A stretch of DNA of 64,000 bases from Okapia johnstoni (GCA_024291935.2 CM044318.1:80858001-80922000), one strand, 5' to 3'; positions 1 to 10,551 are shown, numbered from the stretch's first letter. Numbers and translations: made by a program. The notes: generated from the letters alone by a model not told the origin.

Positions 1-352
1 TTCGAATGAGGTGGCCAAAGTATTGGAGTTCCAGCTTCAACATCAGTCCTTCCAATGAATACCCAGGATTGATCTCCTTTAGGATGGCTTGATTGGATCT
101 CCTTGCAGTCCAAGGGACTCTCAAGAGTGTTCTCCAACGCCACAGTTCAAAAGCATCAATTCTGCGGCGCTCAGCTTTCTTCACCGTCCAACTCTCACAT
201 CCATACATGACCACTGGAAAAACCGTAGCCTTGACTAGACGGACCTTTGTTGGCAGAGTAATGTCTCTGCTTTTAAATATGCTGTCTAGGTTGGCCATAA
301 CCTTCCTTCCAAGGAGTAAGCGTCTTTTAATTTCATGGCTGCAATCACCATC
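1..352 (-). mobile_element. BovB (RTE) LINE 3' fragment, antisense
   Basis: The text matches the reverse complement of the BovB reverse-transcriptase C-terminal region and matches the other BovB copies in this window (for example 13199-14074 and 23478-25529) almost base for base. It runs off the left edge. The reading frame is broken, so it is a dead 5'-truncated copy. It passes at about 352 directly into a piece of SINE with no tail or spacer. Confidence 0.85.
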
Positions 353-391
353 AGCAGGCAGATTCTTTACCATCTGAGCCACCAGGGAAGA
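353..391 (-). mobile_element. Bov-tA SINE head fragment fused to BovB
   Basis: About 37 bases equal the reverse complement of the tRNA-like head of Bov-tA (the stretch that reads as CTTCCCTGGTGGCTCAG on the other strand). Only the head is present, joined to BovB sequence within a few bases of shared GCAG sequence. This looks like a recombination or deletion junction, not a normal insertion. Confidence 0.7.
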
Positions 392-1077
392 CCCAAGTCA
401 AGTATACTTCAATACATTTCAATATTGAAATCAAGTATACTTCTACAAAACAAATTTTTAAAAAATCTTTTTTCCTTTCTTTCTCCTTCCCCACCGATCC
501 CGCTCCCCTTTTACATCTTTCCACTCGCGTTGATGTTGTTTCATATTTCGGTTCTCCATGGTACCTAGAAATAGGTCTTTTTAAGGGACCTCCAGAATGG
601 ACATTTCCGGCTCCCCATGGTCCCTCTCCTTATCTGTTCTCCTCTGAGAAATATTGAGGTCACTTTCAGGGGAATGTGGGCTGGCGTTCCAGAGGGCACC
701 CCATGTCCGCAACCAGAGGGACATGGAAGGTGCAGAAGCCAGGGCAGGCCAAACCCAGTCATCTTCGTTTCACTTTATCAACTGTCTCCAAAATTTTTTG
801 TTCAAATAATTTGAATCATCTTTCCTTTGAGGCCCACAGGTGTTAAATATACAAAAGGATAAGAAAAAGGAGAAGCAACAAATTGGAATGTCAAGAACAC
901 ATAAAGGCCATGTGCTGTAAGACTGTGAATCTTTAAGAACTCTTAGTAGTTATTTAGTTATTTTTTTTTACCTTGCCCTTTATTTCTCCTATATTTCTGA
1001 TATGTGTGTTCAGTGCTGTATGAAGTTATGTGAACCCTTGCATTCAGGGCTTGGCTTCTGGAGACAGGAGCCACAAT
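392..1077. other. Intergenic DNA without a gene
   Basis: AT-rich single-copy-looking DNA with pyrimidine-rich runs (about 460-520) and a poly-T run near 961. Short open frames on both strands lack coding character and recognisable domains. No gene or repeat boundary could be supported. Confidence 0.5.
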
Positions 1078-1091
1078 AAACACCATGATGT

Positions 1092-1303
1092 GGGATCTCC
1101 CTGGTGGCCCAGCAGTTTAGACTCTGTGTTCCCAACGCAGGGGACCCATGTTTGACCCCTGGTCAGGGAACTAGATCCCATGTGACACAGTTGAAGGTTC
1201 ACATCCCACAGCTAAAAGATCCTGCATACCACAAGGAAGACTGACTATGCCCCAGGCCACAGCTAAGACCTGGTGCAGCCAAATAAATAAAAAAAAAAGA
1301 AAG
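1092..1303 (+). mobile_element. tRNA-derived CHR-type SINE, sense
   Basis: Begins with the CTCCCTGGTGGCCCAG head, carries the GGTCAGGGAACTAGATCCC middle and ends in AAATAAATAAA plus an A-run, as cetartiodactyl tRNA-derived SINEs do. A 14-bp target-site duplication, AAACACCATGATGT (1078-1091) and AAACACCATGGTGT (1304-1317), flanks it with one mismatch and fixes both ends. Confidence 0.85.
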
Positions 1304-1559
1304 AAACACCATGGTGTCTCCCATCAACACTGCAGGAATAGAAAATGCTCCCTCTTACTCACCCAACTTAAAAAGAGACGCCTCACCCAGAGAACAGACT
1401 AAATTCTTCAATTTGGTGAGGGGTGCGGGTGTCTGGGGGAATTGTTTTTCTGGCCACTCGCTTTGTAAATGACCAGAAAGGCAGTGAGACTTCCTGTAGG
1501 AACAATCTGGAGATGTGTTGCCTTGCTCACGTCCTCACACATGTATTTACATGCGAGAT

Positions 1560-2235
1560 GTTCCTATGGAATAAGTACATCAGTATCTAGCAAGCCACCT
1601 TCTCCCTGTGCTCGGAGTTGATCTGTGTTTTCAGCGTGGGCATTAAAATTCTGCCTGAGTGCTGTCTTTAAATTGCTTTGATGCTAGGTGGGTTCCATCC
1701 CTGACCTGTCCTGATGGCAAGTGATGGCTGTAACAAGCTCGGGATCAATATTCATAGCGGGTGTCCCGGGCTGATAACACTATCCAAGACAATGTTCACT
1801 ATCAGCGCAGACAGCTGAGATATTGCGCCATTAGGGATGTTGTGTTAAATAACCTGATCCATTTCTGGGGCTATTTAATGAATTTCACAGTTTAGATAGT
1901 ATCTTTAAGGAGAAGGCAAAGGCTATTCCAGAGGCACTGATGCAAATCAATGATGCCAAGCTTCCTGAGCGATTCCACAAAGTGGCCTATACCTCCAGCA
2001 CAGCCTTGAGAAGCTACAGCCTGAGCCGTGAACACTGTTAACAATGGAAAGAATCTGCAGTATGTGCAGAGGGAGAGCAATCTTAGGAGCTGTGTCAAAG
2101 CACCTGAGATAAAATCTGATGTTCCTGAAATAAAATACACCTTAAATTCTCTAGGTAAAACCCTGCATTTGGGCCAGCCCATGGAGTAGGACATTATGCC
2201 AAAGAGACAGCTTCATAAGGCACGACGTGGTGACA
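1560..2235. other. Candidate conserved non-coding element
   Basis: No repeat family is recognisable here. The stretch is AT-leaning and rich in homeodomain-like cores (CCATTAG near 1830, a TTTAATGAATTT block near 1874-1885) with no coding frame of substance. It lies about 10.5 kb upstream of the LHPP promoter. That it is conserved is inference from texture only and needs an alignment. Confidence 0.3.
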
Positions 2236-2735
2236 AAGGGGGAGAAGTGAACCGCGGATGTCTTCAACTCAAGTTGGACTGCAAAATGGGAGGGGGAGGT
2301 GCTGGATTTTAAAAAGAAATTAACCCATAGCAGCAGAATCAGTTGTTACTTGTTTACTTGACTCCATAGCCCTTGTTGGTGGAGAGTTCATTTACAATTA
2401 AAGGCTAGCATTTCCCATTTCCCACCAGGGCTTTGAACTCTGACAGCCAAGCAGAGCAAGTGTTCCTTAAAAAAAAAAAAAAGCTTTGATTTGTGAAAGC
2501 TCTCAAAGAGTAGCCATCCATCCCCAGACTGCAATCAAAATAAAAATGTTTGTTCAGTATCTTTTGGTTTAAGAAATCAGTGTTTCTTTTTGGAAATCAA
2601 CAGGTTTAAAAAACAATCAAGTCCTTTATTTCAGAAATGTGGAGGAAGCATCAGAAGGTGAAAGGCAGTGGGAGGAGGGTGTTGTCCTGGTAAGACAGCT
2701 AGCATGCACAAGAATAGCTCTTTCTTGGGTACTTT

Positions 2736-2935
2736 CTCTACACCAGGCCTGGGCTAAGCTTTTTGCTTATTTTGGGTTATTTCATTTAACCCTCGCCACG
2801 ACCCCACGAAGCAGGCACCATTATATCCCTAGTTTACAGTCAAAAAAACCAAGCTTAGAGAGCTTTAGAGGGAGTTTTGCCATGACCCCAGAGCTAGGAA
2901 GAAGGGAAGCTGAGATTTGAACCAGGGTAGGTAGA
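2736..2935 (-). mobile_element. MIR-like ancient SINE, antisense
   Basis: Carries the usual antisense MIR order: a CATTTAACCCTC block, a diverged version of the CCATTTTACAGATGAGG block (2818-2838, TTATATCCCTAGTTTACAG), and a GATTTGAACC block near the end (2913-2922). Strongly diverged, as expected for this mammal-wide family. Confidence 0.55.
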
Positions 2936-3599
2936 TTTTTAGAGCCTGATTCAGTAAAGTTCTTCCCTTACAGGAAGCCACATTCCTGCCCCAGGGTGAA
3001 ATCCAATTGCAGACATTCATCAAATGGCTTTCCCTCAAGGTGACACACCATCTGAGATCTACAAGAGGACCTCTGAGAAGTAACTGAGCCCAGGCCCTGC
3101 CTAGGAGGATACGGTGGTGCAGGTTTGGGATCCAGTCTTGGAAGCTCTTTCAGTCACGTTTTCTAACGTTTTAAGATATTCCCAGGAGGAGCCCAAGAGA
3201 AGGGAACTGCCAGGCCAGCCAAATTGCTCTGGACATCTGGAAAAGTGGAGAGACATGTCACTGGGAGAAAGAGAATGGGGGGGGAAATGCCAAGTGACAA
3301 GCTGAGAACATATGAGGAGAGAACTGGGGAAGGGCAGGGCCAGAGGAGCAGGGACAGAGTGCAGGAGGCTCTTTCTGGGCTCTTTTGATGGTGAGCATCA
3401 CTTGTCATTATCCTACCACACGGAAGAGAGGCACATGAAGAGTACAGACGGGAAAGCAAGGTAGGGCTTGGCAGGTATACGAAGCAGCTGCTGCCTAGTT
3501 GAATGGACACCCGTGTGATCACTCTTGGTGGTCTCCTGCAAGGCAGGGGACAAAGTCCTCTGTTACCCACACCTGTGCCCAAATTTCATACCTTCAATC
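2936..3599. other. Intergenic DNA without a gene
   Basis: Purine-rich on the + strand between about 3180 and 3360, which creates long but meaningless open frames on the other strand. No repeat, RNA or coding signature was recognised. Confidence 0.45.
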
Positions 3600-3890
3600 T
3601 TTTTTAAAAAATTGAATTATAGTTGATTTACAATGTTGTGTTAATGTCTGGTGGACAGCAAAGTGATTCAGATATATGTGTATACATATACTGTTTTCAT
3701 ATTATTTTCCATTGTGATGTATTATAGGATATTGAATATAATTTGCAAAGTGAATCAGATATATATGTATACACGTTTTCATATTCTTTTCCATTGTGAT
3801 ATATTACAGGACATTGACTATAATTCCCTGTGCTTACAGTAGGACCTTGTTGTTTATCTATTTTACATATGGTATTAATAGTTTGTATCT

Positions 3891-4267
3891 CAGTTCAGTT
3901 CAGTTCAGTCACTCAGTCGTGTGCGACTCTTTGTGACCCCATGGACTGCAGCATGCCAGGCCTCCCTGTCCATCACCAGCTCCTGGAGTTTACTCAAACT
4001 CATGTCCATTGAGTTGGTGATGCCATCTAGCCATCTCACCCTCTATCATCCCCTTCTCCTCCTGCCTTCAATCTTTCCCAGCATCAGGGTCTTTTCAAAT
4101 AAGTCACTTCTACACATTAGGTGGCCAAAGTATTGGAGTTTCAGCTTCAGCATCAGTCCTTCCAGTGAATGCTCAGGACTGATTTCCTTTAGGATGGACT
4201 GGTTGGCCCTCCTTGCTGTCCAAGGGACTCTCAGGATACAGATACAAACTTGTTATATGTCCAGTTC
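3891..4267 (-). mobile_element. BovB LINE 3' end inserted in L1
   Basis: Begins with the reverse complement of the repeated GAACT BovB tail and continues into the BovB 3' coding region. The flanking duplication is AGTTTGTATCT (3880-3890 and 4268-4278). Bases 4233-4267 at the 5' end of the element are not BovB. They contain AGATACAAACT (4240-4250), the reverse complement of the duplication, making an 11-bp stem around a 17-base loop. Confidence 0.8.
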
Positions 4268-4403
4268 AGTTTGTATCTGCTACTGCCAAATTCCTAGTTT
4301 ATCCCTCCTCCACTCCCTTTCCCCTTTGGTAACCATAAGTTTGTTTTCCATGTCTTTGAGTCTGTTTCTGTTTTGTAAATAAGTTTATTTGTATCGTATT
4401 TTA

Positions 4404-4518
4404 TTTTTGGCCATGCTACTTGGTTTGTGGGATCTTAGTTCTCCAGCCAGAGGTTGAACCCCTTGCTCCCTGCAGTGGAAGCGTGGAGTCCTAACCACTG
4501 GAGCGCCGGGGAAATCCC
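4404..4518 (-). mobile_element. CHR-type SINE fragment, antisense, inserted in L1
   Basis: Reads TTTTTGGCCATGC to GGGGAAATCCC, the reverse complement of a tRNA-derived SINE. The 17-bp duplication ATTTGTATCGTATTTTA (4387-4403) recurs with one change at 4519-4535, so both ends are certain. Confidence 0.85.
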
Positions 4519-4778
4519 ATTTGTATCATATTTTAGATGTCACACATAGGTGACATCATATGGTATTTGTCTTTCTCTGTCTGGCTTTCTTAATTTAGTA
4601 TGATAATTTCCAGGTCCATCCATGTTGCTGCAAATGGCATTATTTCCTTCTTTGTCATTATGCCTTTAATATTTTTTTTCCTGGTCTCCTTGCCTCCAGC
4701 CTTGATACCCCCACAGGCTGTTCACCTCACAAGTGTGTAAACTCCAGCCCTCCGAGGGCCAGCCCTTGGCCCCCATGA

Positions 4779-4862
4779 GCAAGCCAGCTGGGCGAGGAAC
4801 CTGGCAGGCTGGAGTGCCCAGCAAGCCAGCTGGGCGAGGAACCCGGCAGGCTGGAGTGCCTG
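4779..4862. repeat. Tandem duplication, 2 x 42 bp
   Basis: Two adjacent 42-base units starting GCAAGCCAGCTGGGCGAGG (4779-4820 and 4821-4862), differing at about three positions. The unit is GC-rich and contains CAGCTGG E-box cores. The period is a multiple of three, which explains repetitive open frames on both strands; there is no sign of a real gene. Confidence 0.9.
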
Positions 4863-5012
4863 TGTGCCACATTGAGGGGCTGCTGCTACTCACCTGGCCC
4901 TTACAGAAAGGCTGACCAGTGTGGCCAGATCTCCATATTGTCTCAAAGAAAGAGGAAATCTGAATTTTTACATGATGCTGTCAAAGTTTTAAATGCTAGT
5001 GATCAATTCACA

Positions 5013-5236
5013 GGGCTTCTGCAGTGGTTCAGCGGTAAAGAACCTGCCTGCATTGCAGGAGATGCAGGAAACCTGGGTTCAATCCTTGGGTTGGGAAGAA
5101 CCCCCTGAAAGAGGGCATGGCAACCCGCTCCAGCATTCTTGCCTGGAGAATCCCATGGATAGAGGAGCCTGGTGGGCTACGGTCCATAGGATTGCAGAGT
5201 CAAACATGACTAAGTAACTGAGCATGAATGCATGCA
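5013..5236 (+). mobile_element. Bov-tA SINE, sense
   Basis: Full order of blocks: the tRNA-like head (diverged, GCTTCTGCAGTGGTTCAG), AACCTGGGTTCAATCC, CTTGCCTGGAGAATCCCATG and a diverged AGTCAAACATGAC tail. Divergence suggests an older copy. Confidence 0.85.
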
Positions 5237-6134
5237 ATCAACCTATAATGTGGAAAAACAGGCCGTCAGAGATAGGTCTGTGGGTCAGCCATTTGCCACC
5301 CCAGTCATGCAAGTGTCAAGTGACCTTGCCTTCACCGGTTGGGTGTCCATGGCTACGGTGGTTCATAGGGGGAAGACTTGAAAGGCTTTGGCACTGAACG
5401 CCAGGCTATCAAACCCAGCTGCCTGTGCAGCTTTGGTCCTTGGACAGGCTATGTTCTGGGTAAGATGTGTGTGGGTCCCCTGCCCACGCATGCTACCTTC
5501 TCAGAGATGCTGGCCCCTGGATCCAGCTTGGGTGGACATCTCTTGCTCTGCCAGATGAGCATCCTCACCCTGTTTTCTGGTACTGCTAGTTTGACTTTGC
5601 TCAGGTATCTCGTTCCACGTATGTAGTTGTGGTGGGACTGCCAACTGAGGGTCCCAGGGTGGGAGCAGCCTTCTGTAGGACCCACCCATCAGACTTCTCT
5701 CCCCTGGGAATCTGAAGCAGAGTGACTGACACTACACTGACTTGATGCTGCTGCATCCTAGCAGCAATGCCCGAAAGAAACCATCTGTTATTTTGCACAC
5801 CTGGAAGTGATGGTTCTGGCACTTTCTGAGGTCTGGTTGTTGTGCATTTCATTTTCTTCTGTAAATTGTCTTAAAGCCTTCCGAATTCTCCCCTCCCCCT
5901 GCCCCCATTTTGGAATTCAATTAGCTGGGGCCAGAGACCCCTGGCCAGGACAGCCTTTACCACACTGTATGGGATGCAAACTGCTTGTTCCTTGGGCTGA
6001 CTTGAAGCCAGAGGCACAAAGCATTTGTCTTTGTGCCTGTTAGCACCTGGCGCTTAGCAGATCATAGTTGAAAGGAATAAACTGTGGCCCAAAAGCATAA
6101 ACCCAGGCCTCCTCGGTTTGATTGAGACAGAGTG
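5237..6134. other. Intergenic DNA without a gene
   Basis: Mixed-composition DNA. I see no repeat family, splice-supported exon or conserved coding frame. Overlapping open frames at 5449-5852 on the minus strand share no recognisable domain. Confidence 0.45.
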
Positions 6135-6418
6135 GGGACTTATCTGGTGGTCCAGTGGTAAAGAATTCACCTGCTAATGCAGGGGACGTGGGTTCAATCC
6201 CTGTTCCGGGAAGATTCCACATGCAATGGGGCAGCTAAGCCCACAAGCTGTAACTGAAGCTCTAGAGTCGGTGCTCTGCAACAAGAGAAGCTACTGCAAT
6301 GAGAAGCCTGCACACCGAAACCAGGAGTAGATCCACTTGCTGCAGCTAGAGAAAGCCCACACCCACCAGTGAAGACCCAGCACAGCCAAAAATAAATAAA
6401 CCAAAATTTAAAAAAAAG
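6135..6418 (+). mobile_element. CHR-type tRNA-derived SINE, near full length
   Basis: Starts GGGACTTATCTGGTGGTCC, passes through AAGCCCACAAGCTG and GCAACAAGAGAAGC, and ends CCAAAAATAAATAAACC followed by an A-rich tail. About 285 bp, close to full length for this family. Confidence 0.85.
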
Positions 6419-6544
6419 AAGATTGGAAACTCTATGCCTTAAGAAGGGGTACAGACTCAGCTGAAAACAAGAATGAAATCCAGACATGATTAGCTATGGA
6501 TAGGGTTTTATAGTAGATCCAACTTCTTTAGGGGAAATTCCACA

Positions 6545-6850
6545 TGCCTGTAGAACAACCTTATGCTTTTATGCTGGGCAGTTATGCTCTTTGCAGAAGA
6601 AAACTGCCGGGACAGAAGAGAATGAAGGAAAGAGCTTATTTATATCCCCCTCCACCCAGCTGCAGGTCAGCAGTGGCCACATTCCTGTGTGAAGGCCGCA
6701 GCTCTCTTGGCTACAGGTCTTATGTGGTTGTAGTCTCCACCCCCATGACCTACACACCTCCCAAAGGCCTGCCTCCTAAAACCATCACCTTAGGGGTTAG
6801 GATTGCAACACACAACTCTGAGAACATAAAGCTTCAGACCACAACACTCT
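6545..6850 (+). mobile_element. MaLR-like ancient LTR fragment
   Basis: The blocks CATGACCTACACACCTCCCAA, CCATCACCTTAGGGGTTAGG and CTTCAGACCACAACA follow the order of the 3' half of mammalian MaLR-type solo LTRs (MST/MLT class). The left boundary is vague. Non-coding remnant; family assignment is from memory of the consensus. Confidence 0.55.
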
Positions 6851-7172
6851 CGTTACAATGCCCTCTTTTTGCTGGGGGCATCTCCCCACCCCCCACCCCC
6901 CACTGCATTCTGTGAGGCCATGGGGATATTATACACAAGCGCCTCTCCCCAGCCCCTAAGTCAAGCTGGACCATCACAGTACCACTTCCCTCTGAACACA
7001 GACATGAGGGCGAGTCAGAGTTCTTTCTGCAACTCTCAGACCAAGCTGAGGAAAAGTTCTTTACTGGGTGCTTCACCCAGAGCTCTGTGAGGCTGGAACT
7101 GCTGGAGTTCTCCCTTAACCACTGCTAGAGAGAGCCTGGCCAGGCCACAAGAGAAGGAATCCAGAGAGGGGG

Positions 7173-7705
7173 ACAGGCAGTCAGTTCAGTTGCTCAGTCA
7201 CGTCCGACTCTGTGACCCTATGGAGTGCAGCACGCCGGGCTTCCCTGTCCTTCACCATCTCCCGGAGTTTGCTCAAACTCATGCCCATTGAGTCGGTGAT
7301 GCCATCTCATGCTCTATCATTCCCTTCTCCTCCTGCCTTCAGTCTTTCCCAGCATCAGGGATTTTTTTTTCTCCAATGAGTCAGTTCTTTGCATCAGGTG
7401 GCCAAAGTACTGGAATTTCAGCTTCCACATCAGTCCTTCGAATGAATATTCAGGACTGATCTCCTTTAGGATGGACTGGTTGGATCTCCCTGCAGTCCAA
7501 GGGACTCTCAAGAGTCTTCTCCAACACCACAGTTCAAAAGCATTGATTCTTCAGTGCTCAGCTTTCTTTAGAGTCCAACTGTCACATCCATACGTGACTA
7601 CTGGAAAAACCATAGCTTTGACTAGACAGACCTTTGTTGGCAAAGTAATGTCTCTGCTTTTTAATGTGCTGTCTATGTTGGTCATAGCTTTTCTTCCAAG
7701 GAGCA
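7173..7705 (-). mobile_element. BovB LINE 3' fragment, antisense
   Basis: Matches BovB from the tail through the reverse-transcriptase C-terminal coding region, truncated at its 5' end. A 10-bp duplication AGAGAGGGGG (7163-7172 and 7706-7715) flanks it. A T-run at about 7363-7370 and other indels break the frame. Confidence 0.85.
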
Positions 7706-7729
7706 AGAGAGGGGGGTAGAGTCAGAAAA

Positions 7730-7900
7730 TGGAGAGTCAGGGAGCCCAGAATGCCTCCATTCATGCCTTGGAACCAGACACACCTGAAGCCATCAATGAC
7801 TAGACCGTTTATATAAGCCAATAGATTCCTCAACTTAAGCCATTTGAAATCGGGTTTCTGTCACTGGCATCCAAAGAGTCCTAGTTAATACAAGCAAATC
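7730..7900 (+). mobile_element. Possible MLT-type LTR 3' end
   Basis: The closing stretch (TTAAGCCATTTGAAATCGGG, then GTCACTGGCATCCAAAGAG and CCTAGTTAATACA) resembles the 3' end of MLT-type MaLR LTRs. Weakly supported; the 5' boundary is unclear. Confidence 0.35.
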
Positions 7901-8446
7901 TGGAGGGATTATACACACATCTATTCAGCAATAGAGGATTGGAAGGATTCATATTTAAGCTGAAATTCAGACATGATTTGTAGACTTGTTACTGGAAATG
8001 TAAGAGGCCAAGCTTTCTGGATGAAATATGCCTCCCTGTACACTGGAGGGTTAATGTGCCACTTCACTCGTTTTGGCCCAAAACATATAAACAAGAGTCT
8101 ATTGTGTCAAGATTCTGGGGCAGCTTTTTTCCCCTAGTATAAAGGCCAAGACTCAGTTGTCACAGGCCCTTTCTCCTTTTCCTTCCCCTTTGCCTGAAAT
8201 GCAGATGTGATGCCTGGGGCAACAGCAGGCACCTTGAGAGCATGAGGAAGAAGCCATACACTGAGGATGGTGGAGCAGAAAGATGGAAGTAGCCTATTTC
8301 CTGACGATTGTGGGAGCTGCTGTACCTGCCCAGGACTGCCTTCCTCTTAGCTTCTTGATCTATGAGAAAAAAACAACTCAATCTGGTTGAGCAACTGCAG
8401 GTGGGTTTTTGTTATATGCAGTGAAAACAACTCCAACTTATACAAT

Positions 8447-8562
8447 GCCCAGACATGAGTTTGAGCAAACTCTGGGACATAGTAAAGGACAGGGAAGCCT
8501 GGCCTGCTGCAGTCCATGGGATCGCAAAGAGTCGGGTACAACTGAGGGAATGAACAACAAAA
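8447..8562 (+). mobile_element. BovB/Bov-A 3' terminal fragment, sense
   Basis: Runs from GACATGAGTTTGAGCAAACT through GCAGTCCATGGGATCGCAAAG to a diverged ACAACTGAGGGAATGAAC end, matching the final about 110 bp of BovB. Confidence 0.8.
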
Positions 8563-8785
8563 ATCACATCCAAAGAAAGGTCATGGACTTCTGGGTCAGG
8601 TGTGAGCCCACACTTGGAGACCTGCTGCTTTGGGCTGACATGTCATCCTTCAGGTGAGGGACTTGGGTGCCTGTATTCATTCTCTATTACTGCTGCAATA
8701 AATTACCACAAATTTAGGGGCTTAAAAAACACAAGTTTGTTCTCTTACAGTTCTAGAGGCAAGTTGTCCTAAAATCAAGGTGTTT

Positions 8786-9106
8786 TGGGAAAGGAGAGGG
8801 TGGGACGAATTAAGAGAGTAGTACTGACATATATACACTATCATGTGTAAAACAGATAGCTAGTAGGAAGCTGTGTATAACAGAGGGAGCTCAGCTCGCT
8901 GCCCTGTGATGAGCTGGAGGGGTGAGATAGTGGGATGTGGGAAGGAGACTCAAGAGGGGGGGGATATAAGTATACTTATAGTTGATTCACAGCAGAAACC
9001 AACACAACATTGTAAAGAAATGTTCCTCCAACTAGAAGTTAAAACAGATATTTGAGAAGTAGGAGTAGGGCAAATATAAATAAAATAAAATATTAAAAAA
9101 AAACCC
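8786..9106 (+). mobile_element. Ruminant L1 3' end, sense
   Basis: Typical ruminant L1 3' UTR text (GACATATATACACTATCATG, GGGAGCTCAGCTCG, CCAACACAACATTGTAAAG) ending in an AT-rich poly-A tail. The 12-bp duplication ATCAAGGTGTTT (8774-8785) recurs as ATCAAGCTGTTT at 9107-9118. Confidence 0.85.
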
Positions 9107-9249
9107 ATCAAGCTGTTTGCAGCACTGTATTCCTTCTGGAGGCTGTAGGGGAGACTCCATTTTTCACTTTTTCCAGTTGCCTGAGACTGCCTGCAATTCT
9201 TGGCTCATGGCCCCTTCATATTCAAGCCCAGCAGTGTGGCATTTTCAAA

Positions 9250-9271
9250 CCTCTCTCTCTCTCTCTCTCAC
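9250..9271. repeat. Short (TC)n microsatellite
   Basis: About ten TC units within the ancient repeat. Confidence 0.85.
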
Positions 9272-9399
9272 CTCCACTTCTGTTGCCATGTCTTCTCTGA
9301 CTCTCTCCTGCCTCCCTCTATTCTTTATAAGGACTCTTGTGATTAGACTGAGCCCATTTGGGTCATCTAGGATAATCTCTCATTTTCTTTGCTTGAGTA

Positions 9400-10109
9400 G
9401 AGTGAAAAAGTTGGCTTAACGCTCAACATTCAGAAAAGAAAGATCATGGCATCCAGTCCCATCACTTCATGGCAAATAGATGAGGAAACAGTGAAAACAG
9501 TGGCAGACTTTATTTTGGGGGCCTCCAAAATCACTGCAGATAGTGACTGCAACCATGAAATTAAAAGACGCTTACTCCTTGGAAGGAAAGTTATGACCAA
9601 TCTAGACAGCATATTAGAAGCAGAGACATTATTTTGCTAACAAAGGTCCGTCTAGTCAAGGCTATGGTTTTTCCAGTAGTCAGGTATGGATGTGAGAGTT
9701 GGACTCTAAAGAAAGCTGAGTGCTGAAGAATTGATACTTTTGAACTGTGGTGTTGGAGAAGACTCTTGAGAGTCCCTTGGACTGCAAGGAGATCCAATCA
9801 GTCCATCCTAAAGGAGATCAGTCCTGGGTGTTCATTGGAAGGACTGATGTTGAAGCTGAAACTCCAATACTTTGGGCACCTGATGCGAAAAACTGACTCA
9901 TTTGAAAAGACCTTGATGCTGGGAAAGATTGAGGGCAGGAGGAGAAGGGAATGACAGAGGATGAGATGGTTGGATGGCATCACCGACGCAATGGACATGA
10001 GTTTGAGTGGACTCCAGGAGCTGGTGATGGACAGGGAGGCCTTGGCGTGCTACAGTCCATGGGGTCTCAAAGAGTCGGACATGACTGAGTGACTGAACTG
10101 AACTGAACA
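9400..10109 (+). mobile_element. BovB LINE 3' fragment, sense
   Basis: About 0.7 kb covering the reverse-transcriptase C-terminal coding region and the 3' end, closing with the GAACT-repeat tail. Stop codons and frame changes break the coding sequence. It lies in the ancient repeat at 8668-10205. Confidence 0.9.
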
Positions 10110-10205
10110 TCTAAAAAGTCCCTTCTGCCATGTAAGGAAACACATTCACAGGTCCTGGGCAGTAGGACGTGGGCATCTTCAAGGTGCCATTATTCTGTCT
10201 CCATA

Positions 10206-10551
10206 ATCTTAGATACAGAAAGTGATTTGCCCAAAGTCATGCCCAGCCAGTGGGAGAGGGAGAACTATGTGTGGGCTCATCCCCACAGGCAGAAGTGCCC
10301 TTTTTCTACCTCCTTATTTGGTATGAAGCTAAAGCCCAGTCATGCTTCAACGTCCATTTCAGCCTGCCCCATTGCTCAGAAACCACTGCTGTCCTCCACT
10401 GCCTATCCTTTTGGCTATGTCTGTCACTCACTAGTACTTGGCCCATGTTTGATCAGTAACCTTAAAAGTGTCCCTCTTGTTCTCTGCCCAGTCTTAACTG
10501 AAAGGCAAAGATCATACTTTAGACCGTTTTGCACCTGTGGAGTGGGGCGGG
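10206..10551. other. Intergenic DNA without a gene
   Basis: No repeat or gene signature recognised. Open frames here lack domain features. Confidence 0.4.

Larger units (their letters stand above)
3600..4665 (-). mobile_element. L1 LINE 3' region, antisense, split twice
   Basis: Starts with a T-run followed by TTGAATTATAGTTGATTTAC, the reverse complement of a ruminant/cetartiodactyl L1 3' end. It continues through the TGGTAACCATAAGTTTG and ATTTCCAGGTCCATCCATG blocks. Two later insertions, BovB at 3891-4267 and a CHR-type SINE at 4404-4518, interrupt it, each with its own target-site duplication. The order of events is therefore L1 first, then the two insertions. Confidence 0.75.
8668..10205 (+). 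mobile_element. Ancient interspersed repeat split by two younger LINEs
   Basis: Three separated pieces read as one element: 8668-8785 (TTCATTCTCTATTACTGCTG start), 9107-9399 (CCTTCTGGAGGCTGTAGGGG, then GGCTCATGGCCCCTTC) and 10110-10205 (GCCATGTAAGGAAACACATT, then AGGACGTGGGCATC). The gaps are a ruminant L1 3' end and a BovB copy. I recognise the family as mammal-wide but cannot name it safely. A related copy appears at 27485-27760. Confidence 0.6.

Noticed and set aside
5013..5236. tRNA-like sequences in the heads of SINEs (here and at all Bov-tA and CHR copies)
   Set aside because: These are tRNA-derived SINE promoters, without an intact cloverleaf; no true tRNA gene is supported.
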